Source of the DNA: Bacteroides sp.
Lineage (GTDB): Bacteria; Bacteroidota; Bacteroidia; Bacteroidales; Muribaculaceae
DNA length: 64,000 nucleotides
Direction of reading: 5' to 3'
Assembly: GCA_023666835.1 (NCBI GenBank)
Contig: JAMPBJ010000001.1
Span: forward strand, 642,383 to 706,382
Of this stretch, positions 8,738-17,753 are shown piece after piece (within the stretch, counting starts at the first letter, position 1; the number at the start of each line of letters is the position of its first letter). Under the pieces are notes generated by a model. It searched no databases. It was not told the DNA's origin and worked only from the letters and a program-made list of their open reading frames with translations. The translations under genes were made by a program, and so were the position numbers.

Positions 8738-10380
8738 AAGCATCGACCTCACTGACATGGCTCCGCTATGCGGGACGCCTCTATGATATGACCGCCGGCA
8801 TGCGCCTGCGCATCGCACTACGAATCGTGGCCGGAGTGCTCAGGGTGGGCGCCATGCTGCTGTTTGTGTTCATCAGCAAGCAGTTGGTCGATGTGGCCAC
8901 CGATCGCGGAGCGTCTATGCCGCTTCTGCCGCTGGTGCTGGCCATGGTGGTGTGCACAGTGGGGCAGATCGCTCTCGGGGCGTGGGTGTCGCGACTGGCA
9001 ACGGTGACCGGCGCTTTGGCCACCAACCGTCTGCGAAGCCGCATCTTCGACCGTTCGATGCGCGCTCTCTACGGCCGCGGGCTCCACACGTCCGACATCA
9101 TGGAACGAATGAAGAAGGATGTCGACGCACTGGCCGAGCTGATTTCGGCGTCGGTGCCTTCGGCCATAGTGACGCTGGTGCAGCTCGTGGCCGCATTTTT
9201 CTTTCTTGCCGCCCTCGACTGGCGATTGGCACTGATCATGCTGGCCATCATGCCGATAGCGCTGATCACCGGCAAGGTGCTCATCCGTCGCATGCGACGC
9301 CTCTCGCAACTTATTCGCCAGGCTGAATCGGCCTCACATTCGTTGGCTCAGGAACACTTGCGTCAACGCATGACCGACGCGGCATTTGAAGCCGTGCCGA
9401 CGGTGGTCAGTCGCTTCGACCGGCTGCAGCTCAGGGTGCTTCGCCTGATCATGCGCCGCAACAACTATTCGCTTTTTTCGCGCACGATGATCCACTTGGG
9501 ATTTTCGGCCGGATATCTGACGGCGTTTTTCTTCGGTGTCTACGGTCTGCAGTCGGGTGCCATCACGTTTGGCGTGATGACGGCTTTTCTGCAGCTCGTC
9601 GGGCAGGTGCAGCGTCCGGCGCTCGAGCTTTCGAACTATGTACCCGGGTTTATCTACGGGCTGACCTCGGCCGAGCGCGTGGCCGATCTGACCGATGCCG
9701 ACACGGAGTCGGAGAGTGAGGAGCGCATCGATGCTGTTGCTCCGATCGGGGTGGCCATCACCGGGATGCACTACCGCTATCCCGACGGCGATGATAATGT
9801 GGTGACCGACATGTCGGCCGTTTTCCCGGCCGGACAACTGACGGCCATTACCGGACTGACCGGCGCCGGAAAGACTACGCTGCTGCGTCTGATCATGGGG
9901 TTCCTTAAGCCGGTGGAGGGGAGTGTGGAGTTTGTCGATGCCCACGGACGACGCTTTGCTGCATCACCGACCACACGTCGATTGATCGCCCTCGTGCCGC
10001 AAGGCAACTCGCTGTTTTCGGGCACCATCCGCTCCAACCTTGAACCAGGCAACCGCGAGGCCTCGGATGAAGAGATCCGCCGGGCACTGACGCTGGCCTG
10101 TGCCGAATTTGTGTACGACCTGCCCGACGGTTTGTATACGCGCGTGGGCGAGAGCGGGGCACGACTCTCCGAGGGTCAGGCACAACGCATAGCCATAGCT
10201 CGTGCACTGCTGCGCACCGATGCTCCGGTGATGCTCCTCGACGAACCCACGTCAGCTCTCGATCCGGCCACTGAGCGGCGGCTCCTCCACAACCTGTCGC
10301 AACTCGGCGCTGACCGCACCATCCTGATGATCACCCACCGCACCGCGGCTATTGACGGAATTGCCCGGGTGGAGCTGTAA
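8734..10380 (+). CDS. ABC exporter, fused membrane and ATPase domains
   Basis: From ATG 8734 the product is 548 residues: about six membrane helices in residues 20-320, then one ATPase domain. It has Walker A GLTGAGKTT (about 373-381), the Q-loop VPQGNSLFSGT, signature LSEGQAQRIAIARALL (about 477), Walker B VMLLDEPTSALD (about 498) and the H-loop ITHRT. It is a half-transporter that should work as a dimer, like lipid, peptide and protease-type exporters. There is no N-terminal C39 peptidase domain; the coupled S24/S26-type peptidase may fill that role. A longer frame beginning at 8584 exists, but it overlaps the peptidase gene in another frame and is rejected. Confidence 0.9.
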   Translation: MKASTSLTWLRYAGRLYDMTAGMRLRIALRIVAGVLRVGAMLLFVFISKQLVDVATDRGASMPLLPLVLAMVVCTVGQIALGAWVSRLATVTGALATNRLRSRIFDRSMRALYGRGLHTSDIMERMKKDVDALAELISASVPSAIVTLVQLVAAFFFLAALDWRLALIMLAIMPIALITGKVLIRRMRRLSQLIRQAESASHSLAQEHLRQRMTDAAFEAVPTVVSRFDRLQLRVLRLIMRRNNYSLFSRTMIHLGFSAGYLTAFFFGVYGLQSGAITFGVMTAFLQLVGQVQRPALELSNYVPGFIYGLTSAERVADLTDADTESESEERIDAVAPIGVAITGMHYRYPDGDDNVVTDMSAVFPAGQLTAITGLTGAGKTTLLRLIMGFLKPVEGSVEFVDAHGRRFAASPTTRRLIALVPQGNSLFSGTIRSNLEPGNREASDEEIRRALTLACAEFVYDLPDGLYTRVGESGARLSEGQAQRIAIARALLRTDAPVMLLDEPTSALDPATERRLLHNLSQLGADRTILMITHRTAAIDGIARVEL

Positions 10381-10487
10381 ATTAGGAATTAGGAAAGAGG
10401 AATTAGGAATTGGTCGGACTTGTCGGACGGGTCTGACTTGTCTGACTTACCTTTGGGTGGGGCCGGGCTTCAGTTCGGGGAGGGTGA

Positions 10488-10520
10488 TATGGAAAGGCGA
10501 TTTGTAATCGCCGTTCCATA
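10488..10520. repeat. Palindromic element with GGCGATT-TGT-AATCGCC core
   Basis: A 33-base imperfect palindrome: outer arms TATGGAA/TTCCATA and inner arms GGCGATT/AATCGCC around a 3-base loop. The core recurs at 39801-39817 and, degraded, at 39843-39858. This looks like a dispersed REP-like intergenic element. The preceding bases 10381-10450 are low-complexity repeats of AATTAGGA and TCTGACTTG. Confidence 0.6.
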
Positions 10521-10552
10521 AGCCGTGCCATTAGCTATCCCATTTGTTGGGA

Positions 10553-10589
10553 AAAGAAGAGCGCGGCCCGTGGGGTCGCGCTCTTCTTT
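10553..10589. terminator. Bidirectional hairpin terminator between converging operons
   Basis: Arms AAAGAAGAGCGCG (10553-10565) and CGCGCTCTTCTTT (10577-10589) pair perfectly, and the inner GCCC/GGGT bases extend the stem. The A-rich and T-rich ends let it terminate in both directions: after the ABC exporter on the plus strand and after ompA on the minus strand. Confidence 0.85.
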
Positions 10590-10603
10590 GGGGGGAGGAG
10601 GGG

Positions 10604-11812
10604 TTATTCTTTGGGGATTACTATTACGCAGCGGGAGCAACGTGGATCGTTGTAGAACATGTCGTCGACGCCGCCTTTGTAGTGGAGCTCGAGGCGGTCG
10701 GCGGGTACGCCGAATTCGTTGATGAGACAGTTGTAGGCTGCTTCGGCGCGGCGTTTCGAGAGCTGTTCGTTCCATTCGGGAGTGCCGGTGCCCTTGTCGG
10801 CATAGCCGGTTACGGTGTATACGCCGGTGGTATTTTTGATGGCGTCGGCGAGGAATGAGAGGTTGGCGCGCGACTTGTCGGTGATCTGCCAGGTGTCGAT
10901 GGTGAAGAAGATGACGTTGCCGGCGGCGATGAGGTCGGCTACGCGGTCAACTTTGACTTCGGGCTGACGGTTGCGGAGGGCATCGTTTTCGGCTTCGAGG
11001 TCGGCGATCTGGCCGCGGAGTGCGTTGATGCGTTCGTTGTCAACGACTACGGTCTGCGATGCAGTGGGAACGTCCCATCCCACGGTGCCGAACTTGTAGG
11101 TGGCGCCTACGGTAGCACCGAGCAGGGCATCGAAGTGGCGGTGGCCGCTTTCGCCCGAGAAGCGTTCGTCGGTGATCATCGACATGATTTCGAGGTTGAT
11201 GTCCCAGTGCTTGGCCACGCGGAAGGAGTTGAGGATACCGCAGTTGAAAGCGAGCTCAGTGTTTTTGGGTGTGCCGGTGACGTGGGCAATGCCGATACCT
11301 GCATAGGGAATGCAGCTGTAGAGGCGCTCGGGGTTGTATCCGCCGATCATCTGGCAGAGGTTGAACATCACGTCGAAGTGGAAGTTCAGGTAGTTGAACT
11401 TCTGCTTGTAGAGATAGAAAGGCCAACCATCGTGACCGGGCCAAGGGCCGGAGATGTGGGTGCCGTTCTGTTCGTTGGGCCAGTTCTGGGTGATGCCTTT
11501 CACGCTGAGACCGTTGTAGGTCAGACGCACGCCGATGCCCGGGGTGAACCATTTGCCCACGGAGATCTGGAGTGCGGGTGAGATGCGGTCGCCGATCGAA
11601 GCCTGGCGGTCGTGTTCGGTGAAGCCGATTTGAGCGCCGGCGCCGGCCTGGATGAACCAGTTGTGCCAGAAAGTGTTTGTAATCACGCGTTTGCCGCCGT
11701 CAAACATGCTCCATGTCGAGTCCTGAGTGACGGTGTAGTCACTTTCGGCCCCTGCCTGGGCCAGCGAGGCCGAGGCAAAGAGAGCGAAAGCTGCTATAAT
11801 AAACTTTTTCAT
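10604..11812 (-). CDS. OmpA-family outer-membrane protein
   Basis: A 402-residue protein with a Sec signal peptide (cleavage after about residue 20, SLAQA), a beta-barrel of about 240 residues rich in alternating aromatic strands, a short coiled coil (NERINALRGQIADLEAEND) and a C-terminal OmpA domain. The peptidoglycan-binding core is visible as GYADKGTG with the Asp and SKRRAE with the Arg. Such proteins anchor the outer membrane to the wall and are abundant porin-like proteins in Bacteroidetes. It lies 33 bases after the giant lipoprotein gene with no promoter seen between, so it may be the last gene of the wza-wzc operon, an unusual place for an OmpA gene. Confidence 0.9.
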   Translation of the reverse strand: MKKFIIAAFALFASASLAQAGAESDYTVTQDSTWSMFDGGKRVITNTFWHNWFIQAGAGAQIGFTEHDRQASIGDRISPALQISVGKWFTPGIGVRLTYNGLSVKGITQNWPNEQNGTHISGPWPGHDGWPFYLYKQKFNYLNFHFDVMFNLCQMIGGYNPERLYSCIPYAGIGIAHVTGTPKNTELAFNCGILNSFRVAKHWDINLEIMSMITDERFSGESGHRHFDALLGATVGATYKFGTVGWDVPTASQTVVVDNERINALRGQIADLEAENDALRNRQPEVKVDRVADLIAAGNVIFFTIDTWQITDKSRANLSFLADAIKNTTGVYTVTGYADKGTGTPEWNEQLSKRRAEAAYNCLINEFGVPADRLELHYKGGVDDMFYNDPRCSRCVIVIPKE

Positions 11813-11845
11813 GTTGAAATCGGATAATATAATGTGTGATGAATA

Positions 11846-14800
11846 TTAACGAGTGCGTTTAGTTCTTTTAGTATAAGAGGTTATTGGTGTATTGTTGGTC
11901 TCATCAAATGTTTGTTCTGCCAACGGTTCACCTGTAGTCGGATCAACGTCACGAACCAGGATTATATAACCATCACTCACGCTGTACATGCCGGGGGGTA
12001 AGGCCAAGCTTCCATCTTGAATCGCCATCGGATAATTAGCGCGTTCTGTCCAAAGTTTGGAATCAACAAAAGTACAGGACCATATGGCATATTTAACTGT
12101 TGAACTAATAAGAGTACTCGGGATATCATAGATCCACATGGCGGCAAGTTCTCGCTGATTAGGAATGCGCCAACCATTAGGAAGAACATCACCGGTGTAA
12201 TTGGTGTATTTTGCTTTATATTTTGTCAGTGTACATGACAGCATTCTATTATATTCCTCTTGAGGTGTTGAACCGTTTGCGAAATTATGATAATCGTCAG
12301 TATCAGTCTTTTGGTACATTGTTAATGCTGCAGACATGTATTCAAAAGCTTTCGGTAGATCATTGTACACTTCTCCTGCAAAAACAAGAGGATATGGAAC
12401 TGTTACATTGAACGAACGAGAAATTGTAGGGTTTAATGTGCGAAGGATGCGTGGTGCGTCAGGATTGTTTATAGTTCCTTTTTGCATCATTGGTGTGTAA
12501 GGTTGCGTTGATGCTCCGTCGAACTGGCCAAGATTACGAGCAAATCTAACTCGATTAAGCTCGGGTTGCCAGCTCGTTATAGTGTTTTCGGTTCCAGCCC
12601 CGCGTTGAGTTGCCCAGTAAAGACGTTGTTTAGACGGACCGGTCGTGTAATATTTCGGAACTGCAAGATCCCAATTGGTGCCGGCACCATAATAATCCAA
12701 ATAAGCCTGGTCTTCGGCATCGGAGTTGAGACGGAGCGACTCTTCGATGATGGAGTAGCCGAAGTTGTAGACCAGATACTGGATGTAGGATGGTACATAC
12801 CATCTCAACTCATCGGGGTTGATATAGCCGTTGCCATTGAGGTCGCGGTTGTGAACGGCGATGGAACGCGACACTGTGGTGAAGTTGTCGCCCGGAACGA
12901 ATGTGTAGTTGTTGGTCGAACTGTCAAATTTGTAAAACGAATCATAGTCATCAGCAAGGCCTGTTTCACCGTCCTGAATGTTCGAGAACCAGTGGAGGTT
13001 GTTTGCTTGAGTATTGAATCGATTCCAATTAGATGCATCGGCCGATGTGGGAGCATCCCATTCAAGAGTACTGGCGAAGAATTGGTTGGTTTTATATGTG
13101 TTGGAAGTGGAATTGGATAGTGTCAATGTATAGCCTTTGGATTTTTCCATATCCTGTTCGAGGCCGAAGGGATTATATGTATCTTTGTCAGTACCGGTCA
13201 GGGAGGGATCAAGGGAGTAAACAGTGGAGATGGGGAGCTGGCTGATGGTGAAGGCTGTTGTGCCGGAGATGATGCTGACACCGTCGGGCGATACTTTACG
13301 CTCCGGGTTGACGGTCATCAGGCGGTTGCTGATCACGTCGCCTGCCCAGGTGTTCATCGGGTAGGTCTGATCTTTGTAGACGTTTTCATCGACGAATGCA
13401 GCCACGATGTAGTTGTCGCCATCGTCGAGAGCGTAGGTGGGATTTGTCTTGGTTCCGGCTTTGCAAGCTGCGAGGTCGGCCAAGAGGTCGGTGATATAGG
13501 CATAGCCTGTGGCGCCGTGGCGGTTTTCACCGGCGTAGCGGGGGAACACATCCTCGCTGGTGGGGCGCTGGAACTGGATCCACTTGTAGTCGGCGTCGTT
13601 GGCAGTGAGCTGATCGACGGTAAATTCTTGCTGGAGGAAGTTGTTGGCCACAGTGGCGAGTATAACCTTGTTGTCGGCGAGGTTGGTTTCGATCTTGGTC
13701 TTGGGGATGCGGAGCATAACCTTGCAGTAGTGGGCATCGAGAGCAGCCACGGGCTGGAGGGTCAGCTGGCCTTCAACGGCGGCATTGCCCTGTTCGCCGG
13801 GATTGGTGACGTCGACATTGACCACGATGGCGTGGGCGCCCTGCACGGTGACGTTGTAGGTCTGCAATTCGTTGCGATAAACGGAGAAGTCCTGCAGCGA
13901 ACCCGGGTGAGAGGGCACGTTGCTTGCGGTGTTGAAGTTGCCGAGATGGATCACGTAGGAGAGGTTGCCGTAGTACTGTTCGTTGGTGTATTTGCCGGTG
14001 GCGTCCTGAGTGGCCGGGCCGCTGTACTGACCGTCGATGACCACGAAGGTTGATCCTGCGGGAGCGTTGATGAACTTGCGGTCGGCATAAGAATTGACAG
14101 CAGAGCCTTGGGTGGTTTCAGATGAGTAGTCCCAACGTTCGCGGTCGCCCTGGGTGGCGATGGTGTTGGTGGCCAGCGGCTGACGGTTTTCGAGCATGTG
14201 GAAGTCGAACTCATAACCGTTGTCGGACTGGTCGGGCTGTTGAACCACAGGGTTGGGTACCGACATGTCGAAAGTGCCCGACTGAATCACTTCGAAGTTG
14301 GCTTGCGAGAAGCCGTTGGTATAGGTCGGCACGCGATACACAGTGTAGCGCGTGGGTATAAAGTTAGGCATATTGTTGGCGTCGGCATACTTGCTGGCAT
14401 CCGTTTCGTTGGCGATGACGAAGTGGATGTGGGCAGTGGCACGACGGAGCACTACGTTGTCGAGTTTGTTGGTGCCGTCAACTATTTCAAGACCGTTGGG
14501 GAAGTTGGTGTCGCCCGGTTTGATCTCGCAGGTCATCGGCATACCGTCGTTGCCGTAGAGATCGACGTGGAGAGCATAGTTGTGGAACATGAGCTGCTGT
14601 ATCTCCGATTCCGACATGGCTGCTATTTCAGCGAAGGTGTAGGCAGTGCCGGTGGAGTTTTTGGCGCCATATACACTGTTCCAGTTGGCCACGAAGTAGG
14701 CGCGGTAGCGACCGGTGAGCACATCAATGTCCTCGGTGAGGGTATATACTGAAGCGCCGGAAGTGTTCCAGGAAGTGTTCTGAAGTTTGCCGGTGAAATC

Positions 14801-15043
14801 GACGGCCATCTTACGGCCTGAATTAACTTCGAAAGCCACGAGCGCGAGCTGTTCGATGGCAGTTTCGCGTTCCTGACCCATGGCGCGCGACTTGATATCT
14901 GTGGGCTCAGGCACTTTGACACGTACGCTCAACTTGGCAGGCTGACCTTCGGAGTAGCTGCCCATCGAGTCGAAAGTGTCGTCATTGCAAGCGCTGAAGA
15001 GCAACGCGCAGATGAAAAGATAGACAAAATTTAGCTTTTTCAT
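11846..15043 (-). CDS. Very large fimbrillin/tip-adhesin-like lipoprotein
   Basis: A 1065-residue lipoprotein with lipobox LFSAC (Cys19). The N-terminal third resembles fimbrillin/DUF4906-type Bacteroidales surface proteins: AKLSVRVKVPEP, then ETAIEQLALVAFEVNSG. The C-terminal third carries GYINPDELRWYVPS and PNGWRIPNQRELAAMWIYD, blocks I associate with the tip subunits of FimA/Mfa-type pili. Family assignment is from memory of these blocks, not a search. It follows the Wzc kinase and the 53-residue peptide in the same direction, so it is probably made with the exopolysaccharide exporter and may be a surface adhesin or a polymer-holding protein. Confidence 0.7.
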   Translation of the reverse strand: MKKLNFVYLFICALLFSACNDDTFDSMGSYSEGQPAKLSVRVKVPEPTDIKSRAMGQERETAIEQLALVAFEVNSGRKMAVDFTGKLQNTSWNTSGASVYTLTEDIDVLTGRYRAYFVANWNSVYGAKNSTGTAYTFAEIAAMSESEIQQLMFHNYALHVDLYGNDGMPMTCEIKPGDTNFPNGLEIVDGTNKLDNVVLRRATAHIHFVIANETDASKYADANNMPNFIPTRYTVYRVPTYTNGFSQANFEVIQSGTFDMSVPNPVVQQPDQSDNGYEFDFHMLENRQPLATNTIATQGDRERWDYSSETTQGSAVNSYADRKFINAPAGSTFVVIDGQYSGPATQDATGKYTNEQYYGNLSYVIHLGNFNTASNVPSHPGSLQDFSVYRNELQTYNVTVQGAHAIVVNVDVTNPGEQGNAAVEGQLTLQPVAALDAHYCKVMLRIPKTKIETNLADNKVILATVANNFLQQEFTVDQLTANDADYKWIQFQRPTSEDVFPRYAGENRHGATGYAYITDLLADLAACKAGTKTNPTYALDDGDNYIVAAFVDENVYKDQTYPMNTWAGDVISNRLMTVNPERKVSPDGVSIISGTTAFTISQLPISTVYSLDPSLTGTDKDTYNPFGLEQDMEKSKGYTLTLSNSTSNTYKTNQFFASTLEWDAPTSADASNWNRFNTQANNLHWFSNIQDGETGLADDYDSFYKFDSSTNNYTFVPGDNFTTVSRSIAVHNRDLNGNGYINPDELRWYVPSYIQYLVYNFGYSIIEESLRLNSDAEDQAYLDYYGAGTNWDLAVPKYYTTGPSKQRLYWATQRGAGTENTITSWQPELNRVRFARNLGQFDGASTQPYTPMMQKGTINNPDAPRILRTLNPTISRSFNVTVPYPLVFAGEVYNDLPKAFEYMSAALTMYQKTDTDDYHNFANGSTPQEEYNRMLSCTLTKYKAKYTNYTGDVLPNGWRIPNQRELAAMWIYDIPSTLISSTVKYAIWSCTFVDSKLWTERANYPMAIQDGSLALPPGMYSVSDGYIILVRDVDPTTGEPLAEQTFDETNNTPITSYTKRTKRTR

Positions 15044-15100
15044 ATTATAATGTGTTTTTTAGCTGATAGGTTTTTTGTACGAAATGGAAACGCGAATGTG

Positions 15101-15262
15101 TTAATCGAACGTGATGTCGTTGTCGATTTCGATGTGTTGTTCAACATTGACGTCGCCGGATTCCTGAATCTTGGCCTCCTCGTTGGAAGAATAACAGATA
15201 CCCTGTTCGGTGGCCACGCTGATGGTCGTGCTTACCGGCGGAAGATACGGTTTGAGTTTCAT
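15101..15262 (-). CDS. 53-residue peptide of unknown function
   Basis: A short frame from ATG 15262 to TAA 15101. The product starts MKLKPYLPPVSTTISV, continues with EQGICYSSNEEAK (single Cys23 followed by Tyr-Ser-Ser) and ends in an acidic tail EIDNDITFD. It has no signal peptide or membrane segment. Its start lies 56 bases beyond the kinase gene and its stop 57 bases before the giant lipoprotein gene, and the frame fills most of the gap. Short Bacteroidales peptides with a basic start, P-x-V stretch and E-x-G-x-C/A-SS motif often accompany fimbrillin-type genes; function is not known to me. It could be a substrate of the kinase/PqqD module at 18682-20887; that is speculation. Confidence 0.6.
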   Translation of the reverse strand: MKLKPYLPPVSTTISVATEQGICYSSNEEAKIQESGDVNVEQHIEIDNDITFD

Positions 15263-15318
15263 AATTTAATAGTTGTGAGATTTTATTATGTTGTTATTAT
15301 TTTATTCTAATGTCAGTA

Positions 15319-17718
15319 TCAGGCCTTGTTGCGGCGGAAGATGTTGAACTTGCGTTTGGGCTTGTTGCCATAGCCGTAGCCATAGCCATAGCCATAGCCA
15401 TACCCGTAGCCATATCCGTAGCCGTAGCCTTTCGACTTGCCGTCGACGCCGTTGAACACGAGCGCCATGTTGCGCAGGCGTTTGTCGTCGTAAAGCTCCT
15501 GCAGGTCGGGCAACTGACGGCGGTCGAGACGACCGGCGCGCACCACGAAGAAGGTCATGCCCGTGACGCGGTTTGCTATCATGGCATCGGCCACGAGACC
15601 CACGGGCACTGAGTCGATGACGATGAAGTCGTAGGTCTGCTCGAGGGCGGCCACCAGTTGGTCAAGGCGGTCGGTCATGAGCAGCTCAGCCGGGTTGGGG
15701 GCAATGGAGCCGGCGGGGATGAAGTCGAAATTGTGGGTTTCGTCGTGCGGCACCAGTATGTCGCTGATCGTAACCGTAGGGTCGGAGAGATAGTTGGTGA
15801 CGCCTATATGGAAGTGGCCCAAAGAGTTGGAGAGGGTGGCCTTGCGGATGTCGAGATCTATGAGCACCACCTTCTTGCCTGAACGCAGGGCCAGCGATTC
15901 GCTGAAATTGCGGGCCACGAACGTCTTGCCGGCGCCCTCGTTGAACGAAGTCAGCGACACCACTTTCGGGTGCTCGGAATTTTTGATCATGAAAGCCATG
16001 TTGGCCGACAGCATGCGCATGGCTTCGGCCGTGATTTCACCTGATCGGAAGGGGAGGCCCTTCTTCTGGCGGCTGATACTTGAGCGGTCGAGCGGTACCG
16101 ATCCGAGGAACGGCACGTTGACGGCCGAAGTGATTTCTTTATGCGAGTGAACCGTAGTGTCGAGGAACATGCGGATCAGCAGATAGATCGTGGGGAGGAT
16201 CAGTCCGATGAGCAGGCCGAAACCGAGGATTCGCATGCGGCGCGGCGACACCGGACCGTAGCCTTCGGCCTCGTCGATGATGCGTGCATTGTTGTCGGCC
16301 ATGGCCTGGGTGAGCGCGTTCTCCTCGCGGCGGTTGAGCAGGAAGAGATAGAGCGACTCCTTGATTTTCTGTTTGCGCTCCAGCGAGAGCATCTCGCGCT
16401 CCTTCTGCGGGATGGACGTGACCAGTCCCTGGGCGCGCTGCTCAGAGGCGAGGGCGTCGCGACGGCGCACGTTGTAGCTGGCGATGGCATTGTCGAGCGA
16501 GCGCAGAATCGACTGACGCAGAGCGATGAGCGACTCCTGGAGCTGTTCGACGCGCGGGTTGTTGGCACCGCCATCCTTGAGTTTGCCCAGCTCGATCGAC
16601 ATATTGTTGTATTCGGTGATCTGCTGCTCAACGCCCGGGGTCAGGCCGGTGTTGGAGGGGATCAGTTCCGACGCGTAGACCGGATTGGTCAGGTATTGCT
16701 TCATGAACGAGGCGATGCTGATCTGCGTTTCGAGTTCGAGCACCTCAGCGGAGTATTTCTGGTTGTCGCCCATATACTGGCCGGCGGCCGAGCCGATGTC
16801 GAAGATCTCGTTGGTGCTTTTGAAGCGTTCGATGTCGTGTTCGACGCTTCCGAGCTCGTCCTCAATGATGGCGAGACGGTCGGCAATGAAGTCGGCCGTC
16901 TGTATGGCCACGCGATTTTTGTCGTCGAGCGCCATTTCGTTGTAGCATTCGATGAGCGTTGTCAGCATGTCCTCGGCGCGTTTGACCGAGGCGTCGGTGA
17001 TAGAGATGGAGAGGATCGAGGCCTCGTCCTTTTCCTGCTTGATGTTGAGACGACCCACATAGTCGGCCACCACCCACTGGAGCGGACGCTTGTCGACGTT
17101 GATGGTGTGGCCCACGGCAGCCGGCGAGAATGCCAACGAAGGAGCCACGAGAATGGTGTCGCCGCCGATCACCACCTTTTTGCGGAAAGGCACGGTGGCG
17201 GTGGCTGCGGATTTATGCTTGGAGTTGAGCAGCTCGACGGTGGCTGTGGAGTCGGCGCGCGGAGTGACCTTGAGGGTGATGGCAGCATCGGGTTCGGCGC
17301 CTATGAAGTCGACCACGATGGGCGAGTTGGTGAAAAGCTCGCGGGTGTGGAGACCGTCCTCGACGGTGTAGTCAATGTCGGCATGGACGCGTTTGACAAC
17401 CTCGCGCATCAGTGCCTTCGATTCGAACTGGAGGATTTCGTTGGCCACGTTGACGCGGTTGATCGAGCGGTCGTAGCGGTCGAAGCTGGCCGAAGTGGTT
17501 TTGTTGGAGGGATCCTTGATGACAACCGTGGCCGAAGCGATATAGACGCGGGGAGCGCGCTGGTAGACGATATAGGCCACGCATAGACACACCAGGACCG
17601 ACACGAGATACCAGCGCCACTTGGAGGCGAGGTAGCGGATCATGTCGATGGCGGTGATCGACGTGGTGTCGTCGGCTGTGGATTGCGAGCGGTTGTAGTT
17701 GCGATCGTTGTTTTCCAT
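15319..17718 (-). CDS. Wzc-type bacterial tyrosine kinase and chain-length protein
   Basis: A 799-residue fusion of a Wzz domain and a BY-kinase. Membrane segments lie near 36-53 and 511-530, with a long coiled-coil periplasmic part between them. The kinase has Walker A EGAGKT (594-599, Lys598), Walker A' VVLIDLDIRKA and Walker B FIVIDSVP. The C-terminal tail carries G(YG)10 (residues 764-784), ten tyrosines for autophosphorylation, then a basic end. BY-kinases control polymer length and export by cycling tail phosphorylation. It follows the second wza-like gene by 35 bases. As the only intact BY-kinase here, it might also serve the kinase-dead Wzz protein at 1-1945 (inference). Confidence 0.95.
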   Translation of the reverse strand: MENNDRNYNRSQSTADDTTSITAIDMIRYLASKWRWYLVSVLVCLCVAYIVYQRAPRVYIASATVVIKDPSNKTTSASFDRYDRSINRVNVANEILQFESKALMREVVKRVHADIDYTVEDGLHTRELFTNSPIVVDFIGAEPDAAITLKVTPRADSTATVELLNSKHKSAATATVPFRKKVVIGGDTILVAPSLAFSPAAVGHTINVDKRPLQWVVADYVGRLNIKQEKDEASILSISITDASVKRAEDMLTTLIECYNEMALDDKNRVAIQTADFIADRLAIIEDELGSVEHDIERFKSTNEIFDIGSAAGQYMGDNQKYSAEVLELETQISIASFMKQYLTNPVYASELIPSNTGLTPGVEQQITEYNNMSIELGKLKDGGANNPRVEQLQESLIALRQSILRSLDNAIASYNVRRRDALASEQRAQGLVTSIPQKEREMLSLERKQKIKESLYLFLLNRREENALTQAMADNNARIIDEAEGYGPVSPRRMRILGFGLLIGLILPTIYLLIRMFLDTTVHSHKEITSAVNVPFLGSVPLDRSSISRQKKGLPFRSGEITAEAMRMLSANMAFMIKNSEHPKVVSLTSFNEGAGKTFVARNFSESLALRSGKKVVLIDLDIRKATLSNSLGHFHIGVTNYLSDPTVTISDILVPHDETHNFDFIPAGSIAPNPAELLMTDRLDQLVAALEQTYDFIVIDSVPVGLVADAMIANRVTGMTFFVVRAGRLDRRQLPDLQELYDDKRLRNMALVFNGVDGKSKGYGYGYGYGYGYGYGYGYGYGNKPKRKFNIFRRNKA
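15367..15429 (-). repeat. Hexanucleotide repeat coding for G(YG)10
   Basis: Twenty-one codons alternate GGC/GGA/GGG with TAT/TAC, giving ten Tyr-Gly units at the tail of the BY-kinase. Several neighbouring hexamers are identical (GGCTAT), so slippage could add or remove tyrosines in frame. Confidence 0.9.
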
Positions 17719-17753
17719 ATACGGTGTGTGAACCTTGAAGCTTGAGTGAGAGA

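Noticed and set aside
16141..17586. 481-codon plus-strand frame opposite the BY-kinase gene
   Set aside because: GC-rich codon bias opens long antisense frames here; the translation (His/Val/Asp-rich, no motif) is a shadow of the kinase gene.
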